64,000 nucleotides of DNA. It comes from Myoxocephalus aenaeus (lineage: Eukaryota > Chordata > Actinopteri > Perciformes > Cottidae). Position numbers and translations under genes: made by a program. This document shows, piece by piece, positions 13,231 through 23,130 of the stretch. Where the stretch lies: assembly GCA_038501785.1 (NCBI GenBank), contig JBAMJR010000031.1, positions 7,325,501 to 7,389,500 of the forward strand, in the 5' to 3' direction. The notes beneath the pieces were generated by a model that worked only from the letters and a program-made list of their open reading frames with translations, did not search any database and was not told the origin of the DNA. How positions within the stretch are numbered: the first letter of the stretch is position 1; each line of letters starts with the position of its first letter.

Positions 13231-14760
13231 ATGGACGACGGCAGCTACATCGAGTTCGATGTGCCGGAGTTCAGTAACACTGTTCTGACCCAGCTCAATG
13301 AGCTGCGGCTGCAAGGGAAGCTGTGTGACATCATTGTTCACATCCAGGGCCAGCCATTTCGAGCCCACAAGGCTGTGCTGGCAGCAAGTTCACCCTACTT
13401 TCGTGACCACTCAGCTCTCAGCACCATGAGTGGCCTTTCCATTTCGGTCATCAAAAACCCTGAGGTTTTTGAGCAGCTCCTTTCGTTTTGCTACACGGGT
13501 CACATGGCCCTGCAGCTCAAGGATATTATCAGTTTCCTCACTGCTGCCAGCTTCCTGCAGATGCAGACCATCATTGACAAGTGTACCCAAATCCTGGAGA
13601 GCATCCACTCCAAGATCAGCCTCCCACCTGGTGTTTGTAGCCCAGAGAAGGATGACTCGCAGACCAGCGGCAATGGGGTTAATGACAGCAACCTCTTTGT
13701 AAACCCTACCCAGATCTCCCCCCCTTACTACTCCCGGCAGACTCAGGCAGTACACGAAGCGCGCTTTGAGCTGGCAGGAAAAAGCCTGGGCCGGGGTCGA
13801 CAGCAGCAAGAGGAAGGCCAGTCGGACCGAGGCAGTAGTGATAGTGTGTCCGAGCATGACGCTCCCATGGAGGCAGAAACGGAGCAAGTGGAATTGATCG
13901 GCAAAGACGGGCAAGTAACAGATGTGCATGTGAAGATAGAGAAGACCGACAGGCCCACTTACTCGGATAGTTCCTCAGCCGGTGATGATGGCTACCATAC
14001 AGAGTTGGTAGATGGAGAGCAGGTATTGGCTGTTAGTGTGGGTTCTTATGGTCCTGTCATCCAGTCTGCTGCCTATTCTTACTCAGGGCTGTCCTCCCCG
14101 TGCTTTGTCAACCTTAGCAACTCCAGTCCTTCTCGCTCCATACTCAGTGGCTACAGGGGTGGACGAGCCAGGGCAAAGCGCCCCCTGGCCATCCCAGCAG
14201 GAGTGCTGAGTCGTATCAAACCAGGCTCAGATGACAGCGAATCAGCTGTGGGAGCCACAGGGTTGGAGAATGATGTGAGAGAGCGTAGCCTGCGGAGCCA
14301 GTGGTACCCCTACAATGAGAGACTCATTTGCATTTACTGTGGAAAGACCTTCAACCAGAAGGGGAGCCTGGATCGCCACATGCGCCTGCACATGGGAATC
14401 ACCCCATTTGTTTGTAAGTTCTGTGGCAAGAAGTACACAAGGAAAGACCAGCTGGAGTACCACATCCGTGGCCACACAGACAACAAGCCCTTCCACTGTC
14501 AGATATGTGGCAAATGCTTCCCATTTCAGGGCACCCTTAACCAGCACCTGAGGAAGAAGCACATGGGAGCAACAGACGGGAGCAACCATATAGACTCTTC
14601 AGAGACGAAGGAGAAAAGCTCAGGTCAGAAAGACCAAGTGGATACGACCGAGGTGATGGCCTTTGAAGCGCAATATGCAGAAGAGGCACCAGCCCCTGAT
14701 ATGGAGGAGAGTTCAAAATGCAGTCCAGAGGAGGCTCAAGCATCAAGATGTGATTTTTAG
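13231..14760 (+). CDS. zbtb34: ZBTB34, BTB/POZ and C2H2 zinc-finger transcription factor
   Basis: This encodes a 509-residue nuclear DNA-binding factor, close to the ~500-residue human ZBTB34. The N-terminal BTB/POZ domain (about residues 20-125, motifs LCDIIVHIQGQPFRAHKAVL and FLTAASFLQM) mediates dimerisation and corepressor contacts in this family. An acidic, Ser-rich linker includes DRGSS and SDSSSAGDDGYHTE blocks, followed by a basic GGRARAKRPL stretch. Three C2H2 fingers follow: C367/C370-H383/H387, C395/C398-H411/H415 and C423/C426-H439/H444. Nearly the whole protein lies in one exon after the acceptor at 13197. The ATG at 13231 has a strong context (GAG-ATG-G) and matches the family N-terminus. 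The BTB and finger sequences favour ZBTB34 over its paralogue ZBTB43. The repressor role is known for related ZBTB proteins and is inferred here. Confidence 0.95.
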   Translation: MDDGSYIEFDVPEFSNTVLTQLNELRLQGKLCDIIVHIQGQPFRAHKAVLAASSPYFRDHSALSTMSGLSISVIKNPEVFEQLLSFCYTGHMALQLKDIISFLTAASFLQMQTIIDKCTQILESIHSKISLPPGVCSPEKDDSQTSGNGVNDSNLFVNPTQISPPYYSRQTQAVHEARFELAGKSLGRGRQQQEEGQSDRGSSDSVSEHDAPMEAETEQVELIGKDGQVTDVHVKIEKTDRPTYSDSSSAGDDGYHTELVDGEQVLAVSVGSYGPVIQSAAYSYSGLSSPCFVNLSNSSPSRSILSGYRGGRARAKRPLAIPAGVLSRIKPGSDDSESAVGATGLENDVRERSLRSQWYPYNERLICIYCGKTFNQKGSLDRHMRLHMGITPFVCKFCGKKYTRKDQLEYHIRGHTDNKPFHCQICGKCFPFQGTLNQHLRKKHMGATDGSNHIDSSETKEKSSGQKDQVDTTEVMAFEAQYAEEAPAPDMEESSKCSPEEAQASRCDF

Positions 14761-17700
14761 CTCCGCTTCAGCTTAAGGAAGCTTTAAGAAATGTTTATCT
14801 TAACTCAACTTAAAGGACTTTTTTTCTTTTTTGAATCGGCTCCCTCTCTTATAGACATTTCTTGCGTCAAGGGTTCCTGTCAATTTTGTGAAAGTTAGAT
14901 GTTGAATGCCGAGAGTAAATGGGTGCTTTATAGAAATTTGATTATTTCAAGCAAAGGGAGTAACAACTTACTATTTTTTGAGGAGGTCACAATAATCAAG
15001 ACCCCCTGATTGATTTCTCTTTTTATCTTTCCATGTTTTTTAAAACATATTTACAGAGTTATATAGGCATGTTGCAATAATTGATAATGTGAAAGCTCTG
15101 GTAAGATGCTTGTCATATCACCTTTTTACCTGACCTGTTTTTGCACATGTGGCCACAGAAGGTCACTTACTCACAAGGAATGATTTTTCTGCCAGTGCAA
15201 AGCTTCGTGTGACATATCCGTTCAATACCTCATGATGCAACTACATACTCATAACAGACAGTATTTTAACTTAAATGAAACTCACCAGGTTCTACCTCAT
15301 AGCCAAGAACCTACTAGGCACAGATGTGTTCACCGTTTGAAATCCGTTTTTGGTTGTATGTGCATTATCTTATTGCCAAACCCTGTAAAGAATATTCTCT
15401 CAACACAAAGCCTTGATACTTAGGGGAAATATTCCTTGCTGATTGTATGGATCAGGGACATAGTTCTTGAAACATGTTTCATGGTCAGCCAGGATTAAGA
15501 AGGTGCTATGTTTGGAATACACAACATTTGCTTGCTTTCTAGTGTTTTTAGTTTTTGGCAAATGCAGACAATAGAGTAAGAAAATGGCCCTGCATATATT
15601 TTGCCGTCTTCTATAATTTGTTCAACACGACAGTCAAGCATTTTGTCTCTTATCACTACTGGAGATCTCTCTCTGTTCGCCAACGTGTGGTTCTAGATAC
15701 TGTCATCCATGTAATGGGTGAATTACGTCCAACCGTGAAGTCATTTTATTCCTCTATACTCTGATGGCAGACTTATACTGAATTATTGTATGTGTAAATT
15801 GTTTAGTCCTGAGGTAGGCTTTTAGGTTAATACTCAGCGTCTGTCGGAGACAGGAGTCCTCATTGTCAACTCGGCACAATAAGAACAGCTCTGTATCTGT
15901 TCACATATATCAATATAGTATACTAGTCTGAATAATATGCAAATAGAAAGAACAAAGGAATCTCAGCCATTTTTACATGGTTTTTCTTCCATTATTTGAA
16001 AGAGCTATCGGTTTGTCTCCTTTTTTCCTTCTGTCCTACCCTTCTATGACGGGACGATTGATCTGTGAACTTTGTTCTCTGCATCGGTTGGGGTTAAATA
16101 CAAACTTGGAACAAGTTATCCTCATTTGTCGATCCTACTTTATGATGGTGACGTAGCTGGGGCAAAGCTAGGCTAAGGCTAATAGGTCAATGTTGTTAGC
16201 GGTAGCTGGTGATCCAAAGTATTGATGCACTTTGCAGAGTTTAGTGGGCGAGATGGGTGTTGTGCCATTTGAGAAAATGGGCTAATTTCTGTCGTAATAC
16301 CGATGCAGTAGAATCAGGGGAGTACTCGTTTCACAGCAGTGATCTTGCTTCGGAGTAAAAATGTTGTGAACTTTGATGAGACTCTGCAATCACATACAGA
16401 ATACTATTGGCTTCAAGTCATGCATGTTGGAAAGCTTTTTAGCGATACTGTTTGAACCGTGGGGATCAGGGACGGGGTGTTGTTAGTATATAGAGACTTG
16501 GGTTTAATTCCATTGGGATTTCAAGGAATCTGCTTTTACAGTAAATACAAAAAAGGCACTTAGACGGCCTGAATGATTATCTTGTGATATTTAAGAAATT
16601 TAAAGCTCTGCTGGGTGGTCCTCCTTTGTGCTATCCTGCTTTCTTATCTGCCATCCAGCTGTTTAATACCTTTTTTTTTAAGAGCACCTGCTATATGCTT
16701 GTATTTTGTCCCACCTGGTCCATGCTGAATTTGTGTCAATGAATTGGGTTTTATAATTTTTCCGTTTCCATATCATTTTCTACTTTGTGTGCATTTGGCA
16801 GGGGAATATTGTGTTTTGTTGCTTATGTCGATTGTCGAGAACGCAGTCCCTTTTATTCCACTGAATGTGCGGTCATTGTCTTCACTCATTGACAGCTAAG
16901 AAAGCAAACCAAAATGTAGGGAAATTTTGCAAAAATCTGTATAGCTAGCCTTTCTTTATCATTGTATGTAAGGATTATCACACCAACACTTTTGGTCTTC
17001 ACACCCATAGTCTGTCAACCTGTACAGTAAAATATTTCCTACGTTTTTTTTTTTTTTCTTCTTCTGTCGACCGCTGATGCGGTGCGCAGGTTTGGCAGCT
17101 GATCTGACCTCACCAAAATCAGTAGCTGACTAATTTGAATCTGCCGTTGATGATTCTTGCCCCTCACATGCATACCTTCTTGTCAGTTACGTTTTGTGAG
17201 TAATGGGTACAAACTGCTAAAAGGACTTTGTGCCAAGAGTTCACACCAAAGACTAGGTGATTTGTAACCATACATTTTGACTGTATAGCATAATTGAATG
17301 CTCATTTGGAAGACTAGGTTCTTAATTTAATGTAGGACTAGTTCATTGCTATTTGTAAGGAATGTACGTTTCCCAGGTTTATAACAATCACTTGTGTAAA
17401 ATTTGAACAATTTGCTAAGAAGACATTAAGAAGTGAAGTCATAAATAACATAATATATTAAGCCATACAAAAGCTGAAAATATAAAAGGTGTGCAATAGG
17501 TATTGTAATTGTTTAAAGCCAATGTAAACAAAAGAGAGAAAATACTTTACAAAAAGTGGCATCTTGAACTTAGTGCCTTGCCACAAGCTTTACATTTTAG
17601 ATTCTGGCACTTAGATTCCTGTGCCTCTTTCCTTTTGTAATGGATTGAATAGAGAGATTATGATAGAATATGGCCGCATCTTTTATTGTAAAGTGTTACT

Positions 17701-19885
17701 GAGGATGAATAGAAATTCATTCTTGTCATTCTGGTCCATTATGTTGATTTTTCAGCTCAAGTCCTGCTCCCTCGTTTTTGCTTTTTATCATTCGATCTGT
17801 TTTTTTGTTGTTTTGTTTTTATTGTCGCAGAATTGATTTGAAGGTTTAACCGATTTTGTAGCAATTGATTACAATCAAATGAGGCAGACTTGTTCCCCAC
17901 AAACCGTTGCCCCGTGTTCAGAGACTACACTGTATCCCTCCTCTCCAACCACGGAGGACAATCGTAACAATGTACGGTAGTTTAAGGCATTTCGATGTCG
18001 GAAGGAGATGCATGAGAAACACACATCTACTTCCTCTCTGTTCTCTTGGAGCATCTGTCAGCGGAACAGCTGCTTGCGTATTTAGCAGATAATAAACTGA
18101 ATATTTGGGGAGAAAAACAGAATAAGTGTACCCCCATATACTGTAGCTGAATTGCACGCTGCTCAATCACAAAATTGTATGAAATTGCCAATGGATAATT
18201 CTGTAACTTTATTTTTGTATTTGTGTCATCAATTGTGCACTTAGTTTTTTTTTTATTTTTTATAGTCAATACTAATTCCATCCGGGAAGTCTAGTTTATC
18301 TCTGTAGTTACCCTTAAGATATTCAGCTATAACGGCTTCATGTACTTTGGGAGGGACCTTTTCCCCTTAAATGGTGCTTTTAGACTAGTCAGATCTTTTT
18401 TCTTCTTTTTTTTTTAAACAAGTCCATGTAATCATCATAGGTGAATAGAGGGGAAATTGTTTTAATGCTTTTCATGAACTATAGTTACTTATGTGATACA
18501 CACTTACCCAAACAACTGAACTTGACACACACTCAAATCAACTTTGTCACCTCTTAGTTCCACACGTCTAAGAAGAACAGGAGATGCATTATGGGCCACA
18601 AGTAATCAAAAGGAAGTGTTTACAGGGAAGGCTGTCAGACTACTTTTTGAAATTGCAGCTCGTCCTATTCTTTTTTTATAATAAACTCACTTCAGGTAGT
18701 TTACAAACACTGATACAGGCTTAGAAAAAAATCTTAAGTCTTCCATAGATTTTCTGTCAGTTTCTGTCCACTGTGTATTATAAGAAAAAGCAATAACCTT
18801 TTTAAAAGCGGTGTATTGGGATCATCAAGCCTATTGAAATATTGGCCTGTCATAAATCAAACAAACTGAATGTCAGGGAGCTGTTGAATGGAAATAGGAC
18901 CAGGACAATTTGATATTGATTTATTTTTTATATATTTTCTGAAACTTTGGACAGGTTGACTTTCCTCTTCAGAAAAGAATATCTGTAAATGGAAAAAGTG
19001 GTGTTGCCTGCTGGTGTTCTAAATGCTCATCAAAATCCAGTGGTAGTCAGTAAATGGCAACGCAAGGACTGAGCGTGGTTCAGTCATCAAACCCAGTGGC
19101 ACTGTTCAGAGTTGCACCTCCAGCTGTGTCAAATGATGAAAGGGATGTTGGGCTGTATAGCCACTGTTTTGGGAGCGGGCTGTCTGTTGTCATGACGAGG
19201 TTCAGTGGTTTCCTTTTGGCTCCACGGCACTGAGACTGTAGTTGTTCTGGTCAAGGGGGACGTTTTCAGTCAAGCTATTGTTCATTTTACTTTTACAACT
19301 CCCTAACTCTGCACTATAATGTCTCTGGCTCATATGTATTTGGTGACAAGGCAAAAAAAACTTAGAACTCAGGGTATATAGTGTTAAAAGTGGTCTCATT
19401 GGACATACTGCTTATGTCCATAGTATAATTGTGCACTTCTCTTCAGGTGGGGAGACAACTCCTCAGTCAGTGGTTCCCTAACAATCTGCCTCAAGGTGTC
19501 AATGAGCCCATACTTTCCACAGAGCTGAAGCTTGAGGAGCCCTGGAGACCATGAACCGAGCATGATAGCAGAAAAGCCCCAACTCCTGTTTTGTCCACTC
19601 TACACACAACCTCACAACCCAACTGTGAACCTCAGAACTCTACTGTTTTGTACATCTATGAAGTAAATGAAGCTAGCTAGAGCTGATTTGTTGTATCTAT
19701 TGCCATTTATGAATTTATTTTATAGCATGAAATAAAATATATTTATTCAAATTATATATTTTACTCATAATCATTCTGTGCTGCTTTGTTTTGGTTTTTA
19801 AGCTTGTAAATTGCTTTTTTATTATATAAAAAATGTCAATAGAATAATGCGTTTGTAAAATAAAGACGCTCATTTGGCTACGATT
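14761..19885 (+). other. zbtb34: Long 3' UTR of zbtb34
   Basis: No coding frame follows the TAG stop, and about 5.1 kb of AT-rich sequence runs without a clear repeat insertion to two candidate poly(A) signals. One is AATAAA at 19731-19736 in an AU-rich stretch. The other is AATAAA at 19859-19864, followed within 20 bases by a GT-rich TTTGTCTTTTGTGTTTCT element. Long 3' UTRs are usual for this gene. Where cleavage occurs is inferred; either signal could be used. Confidence 0.5.
19731..19885 (+). terminator. Candidate polyadenylation region of zbtb34
   Basis: Two AATAAA hexamers lie at 19731-19736 and 19859-19864. Only the second has a strong downstream GT-rich element, so it is the better candidate for the main 3' end. 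The AU-rich run before the first signal could also be a stability element. Confidence 0.5.
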
Positions 19886-22376
19886 TGTCTTTTGTGTTTC
19901 TCAAAATATTATCTATTTACTTATATGTATATGTGCATGCAAACTCAAATGAGCCAAAGCAAACAAACAAGACTGTAAAAGTCATTAATTCTGTCATTAG
20001 TAGTATTGTTTATAATGTGTTGAACAACAAGGCATCCAAAATATGGTCAAATGTGTTTCTGGCATACTATACATGAATGCCATCTGGGGGAATAGCTGAT
20101 GTATGTGCACCTTTGGCCCTCCAGAGGGAGCTGGAGCTTAATAAATACATCTTGGAGGGTTGCTCTTTAGTGCCAAGAGCTCCGCAGTTTAATGTAAATA
20201 AGAAGATATCTCAGAATCAAACTGTTATCAATGATAGGTCACTGGTTTAGAAATTAAGTTATCCACATTTTGTTATAATTAGCAACCAGATGTCTGAAAA
20301 TAGCTTTTTCAATTGTTATTAATTAATTAATGTTTTTATATAAGCATAGCTTTTCGAAAATAGCCCATTCACAAAAGTCCTAGAAGCTAAGTAGTAGAAT
20401 ACAAAATAAAAAAACTAATTGGAAGTGTCAAATGGCTGGTGATCAAATGAATGTATCACCAAACAGGCTCCTTTCCCTGCCGGCTCTACAGACAGATGTT
20501 CTGCCCAATCCTCAGCACTGTTATTGCTCCGGTCCCTACAGTTAAAAAATAAATAAAATGTATTCAAGAAGTATATTCATAAAGTGGGACAGCCTCCCCT
20601 AGTGGTACCACTGTCTGGAGGTTTATTAAAAAAGTGAGACCATCATTGAGCCAAAGGACTAATAAACCACCAAATTTGCCAGCGATGTGCTGGCAAAATC
20701 CAGTGTTTAGACCTAAACATTTTTTCAAATATATTGTCACTTGATCAGTAACAACATAATACTTGGCAACATGTGATTGGAAATAATATCATCACTCTTT
20801 GCTTAAAATGGTAATGACGTGAATGAATTGTTTAAGCATTATAAATAATCCTAAAATAATCAGCTCAATTGCCCTGTTCCGTAGAGTTTGAGAATAAAAA
20901 GACCCACAGTTTACAAGGCCAGGAAACCTGAGGTTGTCACATTTCCACAAGATTATTTCACTGCATTCTATGGTTATGATGTATTGGGGCTTTCTAAAAT
21001 AAACTTGAACACTTTAACACTTTTGAGTACTTTACTATTGATACTTGTATTATCAGGATTAGTTTTGTTATTGCAGTTGTCCAACTAGCACATGGCCGGT
21101 GGATCCTTCAATTGTGTTGAACTCTGGTTCAGTCTGTCTTATGCAGCAATGCAGCCACAAAGTCCTAAAGCTCCAACCTTCTCACACATCTCACAATTAA
21201 GAAAGTGCCATTTATTCCCTATAGCAGGTTCTCTTAGCTGCCTTATGTGGAGTGCTGCTGGACTAAAGTTTCTGTGCCTTGTAATTTGATAATGTGACCC
21301 ATTAGTTAACTAAATCCCAAATGGAAGCAAGATGTCTATCCATTGCTTACTTTCCCTTTAGGATTTTGAGTGGTCTCTGAAATAGATGGACCCTTTAAAT
21401 ATTGTTCCATACCAGTATGTTATTATAAGTTGACATTATAGTGATAGGGCTGATGTGGAAGCAATTGGCCAAGCAGGCCAGTTATGCTCCATATCATATG
21501 GTTATCATATGGAGCATAATTGGCCTGCTTGACTTATGTATTTCTCTGCTCCCTGAATGAGATAACGCTGCCACGTTACAAGGGATTTGGGAGTCAGGAG
21601 TGCAGCTTATGGGGAAGAAGAGGAAAACAGGTGAAGGGTTCCCACCTACCCAAGATGAAAATACAATCCTGTGGTTTTAAGGCTCGTTTAATTATGGAGG
21701 AATTCCTTCAAGGCAAGAAGCCACTGGAAACTGTATCTCAACCAAAAGAGTGCGAACAGAGACATTTCAGAAAGAAGGCCGTTAGTTTCCTATGTGTCAC
21801 GTGGGTATCACCACTACCACGCCCCTTCAGGAGACCTGCAGCAGGTCCTAAGAGGTCCTGAGTATATTAACTCCAATGGGAGAAGTGAACGTGAACACAG
21901 ATTATGGATGATTCTTTCACCCCATGGTCACCAACGTATATATTGGACCCATTTTTATAAGCCACATATCTCCCAAACATTCAACTAATTTCTGTAATGC
22001 AAAATATTGTTAGCTGTGTATACATCTAACGTAAGAAAAAGTAAAATAAAATAAGGAAATACGCAAAGTGACAATTTAGGGAAGTTAACGTCTGACAGTG
22101 ACCTCTCGACCTGACTCACTTAAACAAAACCCAATCCCCCGCGTGTCATGGCTGCTCCTCGTGTGGCTGCTATCAAGGCTGTGACTAAATGCAAAAGACA
22201 ATGAAGCACAACAGGTAACAGTTGAGGTAACTGTATATTCACTTAAAAAACGACCATTGGCAATGTTTTGTCGTTTTAAGCAACCAACAAGGAATGGTGT
22301 CCACTAGCTTGTCTGTGAATCCAGCTGCTTGTTAGTTGACGTTAGCTGCTGTAGATTGACAACATGGGTTTGTTTG
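19886..22376. other. Intergenic DNA downstream of zbtb34
   Basis: No coding exon is recognised. The only clear structure is a 60-nt hairpin at 21471-21530, listed separately. A 113-codon frame at 21520-21861 begins inside that hairpin and shows no family motif, so it is treated as chance. Confidence 0.5.
21471..21530. repeat. 24-bp inverted repeat forming a compact hairpin
   Basis: The left arm is 21471-21494 (AAGCAGGCCAGTTATGCTCC...) and the right arm 21507-21530 (...GGAGCATAATTGGCCTGCTT). They pair over 24 positions with one G-T wobble around a 12-nt loop. The size resembles a pre-miRNA hairpin, but the near-perfect pairing is more typical of a young transposon-derived palindrome. Confidence 0.75.
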
Positions 22377-22384
22377 ATTTAACC

Positions 22385-22885
22385 CAGGGGTGTCAAACTC
22401 ATTTTAGTTAAGGGGCCGCATGCAGCCCATTTTGACCTCAAGTGGGCCGGACCAGTAAAATCACAGCATAATAACGCATACATAATGACAATATTACTCT
22501 CTGTTTAAATCATTGTTGGAGGTTTTTGGATGATAAACCCTGTTTTAAGGTCTTTCTTCAATAAACTAGAAACATAAAGACCAACAATTCAGACATCAGC
22601 CCACTGTTTACCTGCCTGGGCTCTCCTCTGCAGACTCCCTTGCAGTTAGGCAATATTTTTAGTAAAGTCAGTACTGTGATCAATTGTGTCTGTGGCTCAA
22701 TGGTTACCATGCACGTCTTACAATCAGAGGATCAGTGGTTCGAATCCATACTGAGGTTTTTTATTTTTTTTCAAAAATTTTTTTTGCATTTTTTTTTTTT
22801 CTCACATTTTTACAATTATCCCGCGGGCCGGACTGGACCCCCTGGCGGGCCGAATCCGGCCCGCGGGCCGTATGTTTGACACCCA
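22385..22885. mobile_element. Non-autonomous hAT-type element with a tRNA-like core
   Basis: The left end reads CAGGGGTGTCAAACTCA and the right end GTATGTTTGACACCC, which are inverted copies. The right terminus lacks the final CTG expected from the left. GC-rich subterminal blocks (GGGCCGG...CGGGCCG) frame the interior. The left flank is ATTTAACC (22377-22384). The best matching target-site copy, TTTTAACC, lies at 22915-22922, beyond an inverted duplication. There is no transposase. A tRNA-like Pol III promoter sits at about 22688-22760. Confidence 0.7.
22688..22762 (+). repeat. tRNA-like Pol III promoter unit (SINE head or tRNA pseudogene)
   Basis: An A-box match TGGCTCAATGG (22693-22703) and a perfect B-box GGTTCGAATCC (22737-22747) are spaced as in a tRNA gene and followed by T6 and longer T runs that could terminate Pol III. 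The T-arm pairs at four of five positions. The anticodon stem and acceptor stem do not pair well, so a working tRNA is unlikely and no amino-acid identity is given. Confidence 0.6.
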
Positions 22886-22886
22886 C

Positions 22887-22943
22887 ATCATTAGCAGGAA
22901 ATGTTCAGGTTAAATTTTAACCTGAACATTTCCTGCTAATGAT
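22887..22943. repeat. 28-bp perfect palindrome at the hAT right junction
   Basis: The left arm 22887-22914 and right arm 22916-22943 are exact reverse complements separated by one T. The arms carry TTAGCAGGAAATGTTCAGG and its complement. The palindrome begins two bases after the right terminus of the hAT element and looks like an inverted copy of the adjoining genomic flank. Confidence 0.9.
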
Positions 22944-23130
22944 ACTGACCAACTATAAAGCGAGGAAAGTCACTAACGTTAGCGAATGTTAAGTCATTGA
23001 ATCTAATATTCATAACAGTGTTTTCATTTGTGTATTATGACCTGAAACTAGGAAAGGTGAGAGATGTTGGAGAAGCTTAGCCTGAGTCGAAATCAAGATT
23101 ACATCACGGTGTTAGCTGGAGGCCAAACTA

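Noticed and set aside
13411..13929. 172-codon minus-strand frame opposite zbtb34
   Set aside because: It is antisense to a strongly conserved coding exon, has no family motif, and is a shadow of the real gene.
22688..22762. Functional tRNA gene
   Set aside because: The A and B boxes are good, but the anticodon and acceptor stems do not pair properly and it sits inside a mobile element.
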